Shown here: positions 9,634 through 17,273 of the stretch, in pieces
Layout of the letters: the number at the start of each line of letters is the position of its first letter
Position numbering within the stretch: the first letter of the stretch is position 1
Source of the DNA: Roseiarcus sp963709185
GTDB taxonomy: Bacteria; Pseudomonadota; Alphaproteobacteria; Rhizobiales; Beijerinckiaceae
Reading direction: 5' to 3'
Assembly: GCA_963709185.1 (NCBI GenBank)
Contig: CAVPVQ010000015.1
Location: 496,001 to 560,000 of the forward strand
Length of the DNA: 64,000 nucleotides
Notes under the pieces: model-generated
The model's database searches: none
The model's input: the letters and a program-made list of their open reading frames with translations, nothing else
What the model was told of the DNA's origin: nothing
Program-made: the position numbers and the translations under genes

Positions 9634-9927
9634 GCTATCCTCCCTGGACCATTCACAGCGGCCAAACGGCGCTCGCGCGGCCAAATTCGACCGATTTTGA
9701 TCGTTGATAACCGATCACTCATGTCCGCACGGCGCCTGCAGGTCAAGGGTTTCTTTGACCTGCGGCGTTCTATCGCGGCGGTCAACGGCCAGCATCCCTC
9801 GGCGCGCCCTGAATTTCGCGGAGCCTGCGCCGTGTCGCGATGCCGCAATGCAAAAACTGTTTGGCTCACGCAGGTTTGCGAGCGCCGGCGAAAGATCCGT
9901 TGAAAACGCCGGAGAGAATACGCCGTT
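9634..9927. other. Spacer between tandem substrate-binding genes, with imperfect palindrome
   Basis: A 294-bp gap with no gene. An imperfect 18-bp palindrome lies at 9699-9716 (GATCG arm, 8-bp centre, CGATC arm), about 65 bp upstream of the copy 1 GTG start. It could be an operator or part of a promoter for copy 1, but no regulator is adjacent. Confidence 0.35.
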
Positions 9928-11184
9928 TCATGTCGGCCATGTCATCTTGCAGCCGCTCTCCTCTACCGCGCCGGCGACATCGGCGCCTTTGACGACATCG
10001 GTGACCTTGAACAGGTCGTCCGGCTCGTCGCCGCTCGCCTGGGCGGCGCCGACGTACAGCGTGCCGATCAACTGGTTCTGCCCGGCGCGATAGAACGGCG
10101 CGTTCGGCATCAGCGCGATTTCCGGCGGCAGCGCGAAGCCCTGGAGGGCCCTGGCCATCGCCACCGCGTCGAGGGACCCGGCCTCCGCCGCGGCCAGCGC
10201 GCACGTCCAGACGGAGACAAGCCCGAACCAGGTGCGCGCAGTGGGCACTCGTCCGGTGCGCTTCCTGATCGTCTCGACGAATTCGGCGACATGCGGCACG
10301 CCGGGCTGCTTCCAGTACCATTCCATCACCCAGGCGCCGATGCGCGCCTCCGGCGGCAGCCCCTCCAGCGGCTCGAGTTCCTGTTGGGCGCCCGCGAGAT
10401 GCACCTTCTTGTCTAGTCCGAACTGCACGGCCTGCTTTAATGCGTTGACCATATCGTCGCCGCCCAGCAGGAAGAGGATGACGTCCGGGTTCGCCGACTG
10501 CGCCTTGATGAGATAGGATGAAAAATCGACCGTGCCGAGCGGCGTCAGATCGCCGCCGACGCGCTCGCCGCCGAGCGCCGCGCAAGCCTTCACCATCGCG
10601 GCTTCGAGCGTGTGGCCAAACGCATAGTCCAACGTGAGGTAGTACCACCTTTTGCCATAGGCCTTCACAAGGGCGCTGGCGATCGCGGCGGCTTCCATCT
10701 GCGTGGTGTTGCAGACGCGGAAAACATTCCAGTGACAGGACGTCCCGGTGACGGCGTCGGTATGGCCGCCGGGAACGATATGCAGGATTCTCTTTTCGTT
10801 GGAGACCTGTGCCATCGCCAGGGAGAGCGCCGAGTTGACGTTGCCGAGCAGGAAGTCGACCTTGTCGCTGTCGATCAGCTTGCGCGCCTTCAGCACCGCC
10901 GTGCCGGCGTCGCCGCTGGTGGAATCTTCGACCACCAGTTCGGCGCGGCGGCCGAGAATTCCGCCTTTGACATTGATCTGTTCAAGGGCGAGCTGGCAGC
11001 CAACCAGCTCGTTCCTGCCCAGCGCGGCGAGAGGGCCGGTCAGCGGGTTGTCGAGACCGATCCTGACGACGTCAGCGGCGAGCGCGCGCAGCACGAACGG
11101 ACTCGCCATTTGCGCGCCGCCGACCGCAAGGCCCGCTTTCAGCAGGCTGCGACGATGGACGCCGCTTGAGGGGGTGATGGACAC
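9928..11184 (-). CDS. LivK-type periplasmic substrate-binding protein, copy 2
   Basis: 418 residues from the GTG at 11184, preceded by GGGGAGGG. Tat-like signal (HRRSLLKAGLAVGGAQ ending LRALAAD) and Peripla_BP_6 fold, collinear and highly similar to copy 1 over the whole length. Differences cluster at surface positions and a few pocket-neighbouring places, such as TGPLAALGR versus TGTYAGPGK and EWYWKQPG versus EWYWNQPG. It is first in the transcription unit that ends with livF. Two binding proteins on one permease usually broaden ligand range; here it could equally reflect recent duplication without divergence. Confidence 0.9.
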   Translation of the reverse strand: MSITPSSGVHRRSLLKAGLAVGGAQMASPFVLRALAADVVRIGLDNPLTGPLAALGRNELVGCQLALEQINVKGGILGRRAELVVEDSTSGDAGTAVLKARKLIDSDKVDFLLGNVNSALSLAMAQVSNEKRILHIVPGGHTDAVTGTSCHWNVFRVCNTTQMEAAAIASALVKAYGKRWYYLTLDYAFGHTLEAAMVKACAALGGERVGGDLTPLGTVDFSSYLIKAQSANPDVILFLLGGDDMVNALKQAVQFGLDKKVHLAGAQQELEPLEGLPPEARIGAWVMEWYWKQPGVPHVAEFVETIRKRTGRVPTARTWFGLVSVWTCALAAAEAGSLDAVAMARALQGFALPPEIALMPNAPFYRAGQNQLIGTLYVGAAQASGDEPDDLFKVTDVVKGADVAGAVEESGCKMTWPT

Positions 11185-11565
11185 AGAACCCTCCCCTGGC
11201 GAAACCGAACGACGGCGCCGCGCTTGCGCGGCTGCTTCTTGGCGGCTTGGAACGTCGACCTTCGATCAGTGAAGTCCGGATCGAGACCGCTGGTCAAGCC
11301 TTGTTTGGCGCGGCGCGTTCGATCGCGGCGGTCATTTCTTCGGAAATGCGCCGCCAAGGCGCGCCGGGCGAGGATCCGGGCGACTTCCCGAGCGGCCTCC
11401 CGCCGCGACGACGAGCGTGGCGCCGCCGAGCCTGACGAAGCCCCGCACTCCGCGACGTGCGATTTTCACCCGTCTCGCCGCGTTGCGTGCGCGACGCTTG
11501 ACTTGCACCCGCGCCGTCGCGCTTTATCGAGGTCGCCCGCGACGCCTTCCATCCGGATTGTTGTT
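11185..11565. other. Intergenic region between liv operon and DUF1214 gene
   Basis: A 381-bp divergent gap expected to hold the liv operon promoter (minus strand) and the promoter of the DUF1214 pair (plus strand). The plus frame is open across most of it, but the composition is Arg/Ala-rich and not protein-like. No clear promoter or palindrome was recognised. Confidence 0.35.
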
Positions 11566-12144
11566 TTGGACACGTTGATCAAAGCGCTGCTCGCCTGCGT
11601 CATCGGGCTGGCCGTCGGCCTGTGGGCGACCGTGCTGACGCTGCGCGATGCGCGCGGGTTCGACGCAGCGACGATCGGTCCGTGGACGGTTTCGGAGAAG
11701 GCGGGCGCAGTCAACGCTGATCCTTACACGCGCGCCGCCCTGGAGCGAAGCGGCGAGATCCCGCTGGCGGTCGGCGAAGGTCTGCAATTCATTGCGCGCG
11801 TCGACGACAGCGGCGCGACGCTGAATTCGCGTTGCGTTTATCTGGTCGGCCGCTCGACGCCCCCGACCCGCTACTGGACCTTGAGTCTCATCGACCGGCA
11901 GGGCTTTCCGGTCGAGAACCCGACGCAGCGCTATGGGTTTCGGTCGAGCGAAATTCTACGCGGCGCCGACGGCGGTTTCGTGATCGCGGTTTCCGCGCAG
12001 GCCCATGCGGGCAATTGGCTGCCCATCGGATCAAACGGCCGGTTCGGCTTGGCGCTTCGGCTTTACGATTCGCCCCTCGGCGCGACGGCGGGCGCCATCG
12101 AGAAAGACACGATGCCGCGCATCGTCCGGGATAGTTGCCTGTGA
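11566..12144 (+). CDS. DUF1214 domain-containing envelope protein
   Basis: About 192 residues if it starts at the TTG at 11566; no ATG or GTG lies at the expected place, so the start is uncertain. An N-terminal membrane anchor (LIKALLACVIGLAVGLWATVL) is followed by a DUF1214-type domain: GPWTVSEKAG, DPYTRAALERSGEIPLAVGE, and RYWTLSLIDRQG with the closing LRLYDSPL. DUF1214 is usually the C-terminal half of DUF1254-DUF1214 proteins of unknown function; alphaproteobacteria also carry this short membrane-anchored form. The stop overlaps the next GTG start by 4 bp, so the two genes form a coupled pair. Confidence 0.75.
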   Translation: MDTLIKALLACVIGLAVGLWATVLTLRDARGFDAATIGPWTVSEKAGAVNADPYTRAALERSGEIPLAVGEGLQFIARVDDSGATLNSRCVYLVGRSTPPTRYWTLSLIDRQGFPVENPTQRYGFRSSEILRGADGGFVIAVSAQAHAGNWLPIGSNGRFGLALRLYDSPLGATAGAIEKDTMPRIVRDSCL

Positions 12145-12719
12145 GTCTTCGCCGGCGCGTCTTCGATGTCCTGGGCGTGGTCCTCGGCGCGGCGATGATC
12201 GCGGCGCTAGTGCACATCGCCGCGATCCTGATCATCCCGCTCTATGCGACGCGCGACGCCTTTGCGCGATTGACCCCGCTCGGACCGGTCAATGCGACGA
12301 TCGCGCTCGAACAGCCCGGTCCTCGGGCGCGGCTGCTTCCCTACCGCGATCCGGCGGTCGCCAGCGCGTTCTGTCGCTTCGACCTGGCGAACGGCCCATT
12401 GCGCGTGAAGGCGCCGGCGGACGGCTCGGGATTCGTCTCGTTGTCGTTCCACACCCGTCGCGGCGGCATCTTCTACGCGATCACCGACAGGGCGGCGACA
12501 CATGGCGGGCTCGAGGCCCTCGTCGTCACGGAAATGCAACTGCGGGGGCTGGAGGCCAAGGACGACGAAGACACGCCAGTCCAGGACTTGCGGGTGGTCT
12601 CGACCGCCACGGAGGGCTTCGTGATGATTCGCGCCTTCAGCGAAGAGCCGAGCCTCTATCCGCGCGCCGAAAGCCAGGCGCGGGCGCTGACCTGCGCGAA
12701 TGAGGCGATCCCGCGATGA
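12141..12719 (+). CDS. Membrane-anchored protein paired with DUF1214 gene (DUF1254-like)
   Basis: 192 residues from the GTG at 12141, which overlaps the upstream stop (GTGA). One N-terminal transmembrane helix (VLGVVLGAAMIAALVHIAAILIIPLY) precedes a soluble domain with YATRDAFARL and a conserved-looking FCRFDL stretch. In Rhizobiales a gene of this size and anchor regularly follows the short DUF1214 gene and is annotated DUF1254-like. The function is unknown; the domain is predicted on the periplasmic side. The pairing is evident; the domain label is inference. Confidence 0.65.
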   Translation: MSLRRRVFDVLGVVLGAAMIAALVHIAAILIIPLYATRDAFARLTPLGPVNATIALEQPGPRARLLPYRDPAVASAFCRFDLANGPLRVKAPADGSGFVSLSFHTRRGGIFYAITDRAATHGGLEALVVTEMQLRGLEAKDDEDTPVQDLRVVSTATEGFVMIRAFSEEPSLYPRAESQARALTCANEAIPR

Positions 12720-12813
12720 TCGCGCGCAGCGGTCTGTGGACTCGCGGCCGCGTTGGGGCGATGCTGTCGCCGCCAACCAGCGCGACGGTGGAAGCCACGA
12801 GGAACCGCCCGAC

Positions 12814-13743
12814 GTGACGACGCTTCTGTTGAGCCATCCCGCAAGCTATGGGCATGAAACGGGGCCCGGCCATCCCGAGCGGCCCGACCGGATTCGCGCG
12901 GTCGAGCGCGCGCTCGAGGAAGAAGCATTCCGGCCGCTCGCGCGCATGCAGACCCCGCGCGTCTCGCGGACCGCATTGCTGCGTGTGCATCCTGAGGCCT
13001 ATGTCGCGGCGGTCGAGCGGGCGTCGCCGAGCGAGGGATTCACCCGTCTCGACGCCGACACCCTGATGTCGCCTGGCACTCTCGAAGCGGCGATGCGCGC
13101 GGCGGGCGGCGCGACCTGCGCTGTCGACGAAGTGATGAGCGGGCGCGTCGTCAACGCGTTCGTCGCGACGCGCCCGCCAGGCCACCACGCCGAGCAGGCG
13201 ACTCCGATGGGCTTTTGCTTTTTCAACAACGCCGCCGTCGCCGCGCGCCACGCCCAGGCGGTCCACGCCGCCGAACGCGTGGCGATCATCGACTTCGACG
13301 TCCATCACGGAAACGGCACCCAGGATATTTTCTGGAGCGACGCGAGCGTGATGTATGGATCGACCCATCAAATGCCGCTCTACCCCGGCACCGGCGCAAC
13401 GAGCGAGCGCGGCGAGCATGGTCAGATCGTCAATGCGCCGCTCCGCGCCGGCGACGGCGGCGACGAGTTCCGCGCGGCGTTCGACGCCGCGATCCTGCCG
13501 CGCCTCGCGGCGTTCAGCCCCGACCTTGTCGTCATCTCGGCCGGCTTCGACGCGCATCGGCTTGATCCGCTCGGCGGCCTCAACCTCGAGGAGGCCGACT
13601 TCGCCTGGGCGACCCGCCGGCTGATGGAGATCGCGCAAAAGAGCTGCGACGGCCGCGTGGTTTCCCTGCTCGAGGGCGGCTATGATCTGGTCGGCCTGTC
13701 GCGCTCGGCGGCCGCTCACGTCGCCGCCCTGATGGAGGCGTGA
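12814..13743 (+). CDS. Histone deacetylase family amidohydrolase
   Basis: 309 residues from the GTG at 12814 (sequence VTTLLLSHP). Class II HDAC/acetylpolyamine amidohydrolase-like motifs are complete: RPPGHHA (catalytic His pair), GFCFFNN, DFDVHHGNGTQ (Zn ligands Asp and His), SAGFDAH (second Zn Asp) and the EGGYDL closing loop. It probably removes acetyl groups from small amines or proteins in the cytoplasm, and in bacteria the substrate is rarely known. The upstream in-frame extension has no protein character and was trimmed. Confidence 0.9.
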   Translation: MTTLLLSHPASYGHETGPGHPERPDRIRAVERALEEEAFRPLARMQTPRVSRTALLRVHPEAYVAAVERASPSEGFTRLDADTLMSPGTLEAAMRAAGGATCAVDEVMSGRVVNAFVATRPPGHHAEQATPMGFCFFNNAAVAARHAQAVHAAERVAIIDFDVHHGNGTQDIFWSDASVMYGSTHQMPLYPGTGATSERGEHGQIVNAPLRAGDGGDEFRAAFDAAILPRLAAFSPDLVVISAGFDAHRLDPLGGLNLEEADFAWATRRLMEIAQKSCDGRVVSLLEGGYDLVGLSRSAAAHVAALMEA

Positions 13744-13848
13744 AGGGACCGACGCGAGAGCCGCGCGTCGTCCGGCGCGGACCAGGAACAAGTCGTCAAG
13801 CGAAGCGCGCCACGTTAGTCTCGCCGTCTCTGACACGGGGATTGAATC

Positions 13849-14382
13849 ATGACCGCTGAACCCTCCAGACCGCACGACGCCCGCGGCGCCGATATTTTCA
13901 AGCCGTCCATCGATCCGCAGACCCGCATCGGCCACGTCCATCTCAAGGTCGCGGATATCGAACGGGCGCTGGCGTTCTATTGCGGCGTGCTCGGTTTCTC
14001 GCTGGTCGCGCGCTATGGCGCCGAGGCGGCTTTCATCGCGGCGGGCGACTACCACCACCACATCGGCCTCAACACCTGGGAAAGCCGGGGCGGATCACCG
14101 CCGGCGCGTGGCGCGACCGGGCTGTTCCATCTGGCCATCGTGTATCCGACCCGCGCCGCGCTGGCCGACGCGTTGCGCCGTCTGGCCGCGGCGGGCGTCG
14201 CATTGGACGGCGCCTCCGACCATGGCGTCAGCGAGGCGCTTTACCTGCGCGACCCCGACGAAAACGGCGTCGAGCTCTACTGGGACCGCCCACGCGACCA
14301 ATGGCCGAAGACAACCAGCGGCGGCATTCAGATGTTCACCCATCGGCTCGACCTCGAAGGGCTGCTGAAGGAGGGGGTTTGA
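13849..14382 (+). CDS. VOC family (glyoxalase/dioxygenase-fold) protein
   Basis: 177 residues. A first beta-alpha-beta-beta-beta module begins with IGHVHLKVADIERALAFYCGVLGF; His in GHVHL and DYHHHIGLNTW are candidate metal ligands. The second half has LFHLAIVYPTRAALADAL and ends with LRDPDENGVELYWDRP, where the Glu is the usual final ligand of catechol-2,3-dioxygenase-like VOC proteins. The substrate is unknown. It is a single gene, 105 bp downstream of the HDAC-like gene on the same strand. Confidence 0.88.
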   Translation: MTAEPSRPHDARGADIFKPSIDPQTRIGHVHLKVADIERALAFYCGVLGFSLVARYGAEAAFIAAGDYHHHIGLNTWESRGGSPPARGATGLFHLAIVYPTRAALADALRRLAAAGVALDGASDHGVSEALYLRDPDENGVELYWDRPRDQWPKTTSGGIQMFTHRLDLEGLLKEGV

Positions 14383-14445
14383 GGGCGTCGGCCCGTTCAC
14401 CCGCTTGGCGCGAAGGAGAAGGGCGCTATCGCAAGGGAGAGCGTA

Positions 14446-14703
14446 ATGAGTGACGAAAAGGCTGTGCAAATTAGGCTTGATCAGCGGGCGGACGTCCATT
14501 GGTATCCCGGCCAAGTCATCCTCCCCAACCAGCCGTTGGTTGGCGCTATGAAGAAAACATTTGGATCGCTTCGGAGCGCTATAAACTTCATTATGCACGA
14601 CTTGGACGGAAATGGGACGGCGTCTATCCAAACAGACGATGATCACTTTCCAATCGAGAAAGTCCGAGAGATTTACGAAAGCGCCACATTCAAATCTGAC
14701 TAA
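14446..14703 (+). CDS. Small hypothetical protein
   Basis: 85 residues, start ATG 14446 after an AGGGAGAGCGTA ribosome site. Soluble, no signal peptide; a short acidic/Asp-Gly stretch (MHDLDGNGTASIQTDDD) lies in the middle. The family was not recognised. Base composition is visibly less GC-rich than the flanking metabolic genes and codon choice differs (ATT, AAA, ATA), as for the next two genes, suggesting a transferred islet. Confidence 0.55.
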   Translation: MSDEKAVQIRLDQRADVHWYPGQVILPNQPLVGAMKKTFGSLRSAINFIMHDLDGNGTASIQTDDDHFPIEKVREIYESATFKSD

Positions 14704-14717
14704 CCCATGAGGCATTC

Positions 14718-15695
14718 ATGTCAGTTGTCACATGTGGCGTGAAGCGCCGTGAGGCACGTTATGCTGCGCTTGTGGTCCCCCAGGGTGGGCGAGGCGCGAG
14801 ACAGCGGATCAAAATCATCCTCGCTGGCGGCCTTCTCGCGCTCACGCTTTTTGCCGCTGCGGCGGCAGATACATTTGAGGACGGCATGGCTGCCGCTCGG
14901 CGCGGCGATTACGCGGCGGCAATCCGGCTCTGGCGTCCATTGGCTGAGCAGGGGAATGCAAATGCGCAGGGCAGCCTCGGCTACATGTATGAGAAAGGCC
15001 ATGGCGTGCTGCAGAACTACGCGCGGGCCTTCATGTGGTATCGCAAGGCGGTTGATCAGGGGAACGCCCAGGCGCAGCTTAACCTCGGCTCCATGTACGA
15101 AAACGGAGTTGGCGTGCCGCAGGACTACGCGCGGGCCGTCGTGTTGTATCGCAAGGCCGCCGACCAGGGGCTCGCCGGCGCGATGTTTTTCCTCAGCTTG
15201 ATGTATAGCAAGGGTTTGGGTGTGCCGCAGGACTATGCACAGGCCGCCATGTGGTATGATAGGTCGAAAAACGCATCGTTCGAAATACCATCGTCCACGA
15301 CGACGAATGGATCGTCCGAGATTCCTTTGGAAGAACAAGGTGGGACATTTGTTCTTCCCGTTTTGATAAACAACGCGATTACGCTTTCCTTTGTCGTGGA
15401 CAGCGGGGCGGCAGACGTGAGCATTCCCCGCGATGTTTTCTCGACCTTAATTCGCAGCGGAACGATTTCAGAAGCCGATGTTATTGGCCAGCAAAACTAT
15501 CGACTCGCCGACGGTTCAACATCCGTTGGGATAACATTTCGCATCCGCGTCTTGAAGGTGGGCAATCGCGAACTGGAAAACGTCACAGGAAGCGTCGCGC
15601 CGGAGACAGGAACCCTCCTGCTCGGACAGAGCTTCTTAAGTCGTTTCAATTCGTGGTCTATCGACAACAATCGCCATGTCCTTTTGCTAAATTAG
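14718..15695 (+). CDS. Sel1-repeat plus retropepsin-like aspartic protease domain protein
   Basis: 325 residues. N-terminal membrane/signal segment (IILAGGLLALTLFAAAAA, about 33-50), then three to four Sel1-like repeats (GDYAAAIRLWRPLAEQGNANAQ, GYMYEKGHGV, GSMYENGVGV, LMYSKGLGV) to about residue 185. A C-terminal clan AA retropepsin-type domain follows, with a single active-site motif FVVDSGAADVSI (the D-S/T-G motif reads D-S-G) and a hydrophobic closing segment LLLGQSFLSRF. Such single-lobe domains work as dimers. The Sel1 part may hold a partner or dimerise the protease. Predicted periplasmic or membrane-tethered. Lower GC than neighbours. Confidence 0.82.
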   Translation: MSVVTCGVKRREARYAALVVPQGGRGARQRIKIILAGGLLALTLFAAAAADTFEDGMAAARRGDYAAAIRLWRPLAEQGNANAQGSLGYMYEKGHGVLQNYARAFMWYRKAVDQGNAQAQLNLGSMYENGVGVPQDYARAVVLYRKAADQGLAGAMFFLSLMYSKGLGVPQDYAQAAMWYDRSKNASFEIPSSTTTNGSSEIPLEEQGGTFVLPVLINNAITLSFVVDSGAADVSIPRDVFSTLIRSGTISEADVIGQQNYRLADGSTSVGITFRIRVLKVGNRELENVTGSVAPETGTLLLGQSFLSRFNSWSIDNNRHVLLLN

Positions 15696-15805
15696 CGAGG
15701 CCGTTCAGACTGAAGAGGGTCATCTCGGAAGGCGCGCATCGTCCAGCTTAACGACCGACACGCGCAAGCAATCGTCGGTGCGCCGCGTACAGCGGGGATG
15801 CGCGA

Positions 15806-16162
15806 ATGTGTAGGAGCGATCTTTCGGAGCTTGCCGAAATTGTGGCCAAATGGGCCGATGAGGCACCCGGCATTCCCGCCGTATATTTGTTCGGAAGCCG
15901 AGTGCGCGGCGATCATCGACCCGATAGCGACGTTGATATCCGCCTGTATTTCGGTCAGTGCGTATTTGACAATGAGACGACCGCTTGGTGGGCGCGGCAA
16001 AATGATACCGAGTTCGCGAAGTTTAAATCCTCGCTTCCCGGACCGCTCGCAATTCACCGCGAGTTAGGGGACGCTGCTGACGAAGCGATCATGGCGGCGA
16101 AGGCCAATCCGGTGCTGGTGGTCAGGAAAGTGGTCTGCGTCTGGACGCCGCCGAGAACCTGA
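15806..16162 (+). CDS. Nucleotidyltransferase-domain protein (MNT-like)
   Basis: 118 residues. The DNA-polymerase-beta-like nucleotidyltransferase signature is present: YLFGSRVRGDHRPDSDVDIRLYF, i.e. GSxxRG followed by SDxD with both metal-binding Asp residues. Minimal nucleotidyltransferases of this type are often antitoxins that AMPylate a HEPN partner, but no HEPN gene is adjacent; the only HEPN-like gene in the window is about 40 kb away. It could therefore be a solitary enzyme or half of a broken module. It sits in the lower-GC islet at 14.4-16.2 kb. Confidence 0.75.
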   Translation: MCRSDLSELAEIVAKWADEAPGIPAVYLFGSRVRGDHRPDSDVDIRLYFGQCVFDNETTAWWARQNDTEFAKFKSSLPGPLAIHRELGDAADEAIMAAKANPVLVVRKVVCVWTPPRT

Positions 16163-16201
16163 AAAGTCGCACTATCGAATTTGGTATTACGGTGCTACGT
16201 T

Positions 16202-16217
16202 GTATTATGGTATTATG
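16202..16217. repeat. Tandem direct repeat of 8 bp
   Basis: Two adjacent copies of GTATTATG, with a third diverged copy about 20 bp upstream (GTATTACG near 16184). They sit in the otherwise empty 270-bp gap between the nucleotidyltransferase gene and the REP-like repeats. No function is evident. Confidence 0.4.
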
Positions 16218-16432
16218 AGCGCGCGTGCCTCTTTCCCTTTTTGCCAGCCGCGCTATGCCCTCTCCCAGGCCCGCATCGCCCGCATTGTCGTCGCCGTCCC
16301 ACCGCGACGCTGCGCAGAATTACGGCGAAGCGGAGCCGTCGACCTCAGGGTTGTTAGTCTCAACCGAAAAGCGCCAAAACGAACGCCCGACGGTTATTAT
16401 TGGATGCCGAGCCGGCGGGAGCGCTCCCCAAT

Positions 16433-16487
16433 GGGAGCCCGAACCTTCAGGTTCGCTCTCGCAGCGGACCTGAAGGTTCGCGCTCCG
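16433..16487. repeat. REP-like palindrome pair (downstream flank of RAYT gene)
   Basis: Two inverted copies of a palindromic unit whose core is close to GCGAACCTTCAGGTTCGC, flanked by GGAGC-type ends. The first copy (16433-16462) is in plus orientation and the second (16461-16487) in minus orientation, forming a BIME-like pair. The stop codon of the transposase gene (16447-16449) lies inside the first copy. The same unit recurs as a pair on the other side of the gene. Confidence 0.75.
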
Positions 16488-17049
16488 CGGCGCCCTCCGC
16501 CTCAAAAGCCGATGAAAACCGCCATACGCCCGGCGTCGCCGCCAGGCCGGCCTTTACCGGATTGACCTCGATGTAGGCGAGCGTCTGCTCGAAGTCCCGC
16601 TCATTGCGCATGAACCGGTCGAAATAATCCGGCGCCCAGAACTTTCCAGTCGTTCCACGGGCGAGATTGATCGCGTGGGTCGATGTCATTTTCCACAATT
16701 TCACAATGCCGCCCAGGCTGTGCTGCGGCATTTGCTCAATGAGGACATGCGCGTGATTGGGCATAACGCACCAACCGCACAGGCGATAGCGCGTTGGATG
16801 GGAAGCCTTCAGGCAGCTTACCACGATGGCGGCGCAGGCCGCATCGGCGAGCGGCTGCTCTCCATGGAGTTTGTCGAGCCAGGCATCGACTTGCCCGCGC
16901 CGCCCGGCTGCATCCTGGGCCAGCCGGTCCATCAGAGACGCGGGCAGCGAGTTCAACGTGCGCAAGACAATATGCTGCACAGTCCCCGGCGAGTTGAAGT
17001 GCGGCAAATACCCCCTGCAGTGCCAGCCTTTGGGATCGGGCATTATCAT
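16447..17049 (-). CDS. REP-associated tyrosine transposase (RAYT, IS200-like Y1 family)
   Basis: 200 residues from the ATG at 17049 (MIMPDPKGW). The frame extends upstream to 17520 without protein character. The Y1 transposase signature is present: HUH-type metal motif in MPNHAHVLIEQ and the nucleophile Tyr in TLAYIEVNPVKAGL, with FWAPDYFDRFMRNERDF between them, typical of RAYTs/Transposase_17. Length and motif order fit a single-domain RAYT. Palindromic REP-like pairs lie on both sides within about 140 bp, and the 3' end of the gene runs into one. RAYTs are thought to mobilise or maintain REPs as domesticated single-copy genes. Confidence 0.88.
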   Translation of the reverse strand: MIMPDPKGWHCRGYLPHFNSPGTVQHIVLRTLNSLPASLMDRLAQDAAGRRGQVDAWLDKLHGEQPLADAACAAIVVSCLKASHPTRYRLCGWCVMPNHAHVLIEQMPQHSLGGIVKLWKMTSTHAINLARGTTGKFWAPDYFDRFMRNERDFEQTLAYIEVNPVKAGLAATPGVWRFSSAFEAEGAAEREPSGPLRERT

Positions 17050-17128
17050 CTCGCCGCCTACCGGACCGCGGGCCTCCAGGCTCGCATATAATCTGCCGCT
17101 TTCAAAAGGCGGCCTTGCCGTTCGCGCG

Positions 17129-17194
17129 GCGAGAGCGAACCTAAAGGTTCGCGCTCCGCCCCGTTCGGAGCGCGGATCTTCAGGTCCGCTCGTG
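17129..17194. repeat. REP-like palindrome pair (upstream flank of RAYT gene)
   Basis: Two inverted copies of the same unit as at 16433-16487: 17129-17158 in minus orientation and 17166-17194 in plus orientation. Each contains a near-palindromic core (AACCTAAAGGTT and ATCTTCAGGT variants) with GAGCG/CGCTC arms. The orientation order is opposite to the other flank, so the transposase gene sits between mirror-image pairs. Confidence 0.72.
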
Positions 17195-17273
17195 AACCTG
17201 CGAGATCGCGGCGGCGCCAGAGAGCAAGCGTCACGATCGTAGGCAAGCCTGCGCAAGCCAGCCGCGCCACGCG

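Noticed and set aside
9866..10648. 260-residue frame on the minus strand inside the copy 2 binding-protein gene
   Set aside because: It is a shadow frame of the intact binding-protein gene and is Arg/Ala-rich.
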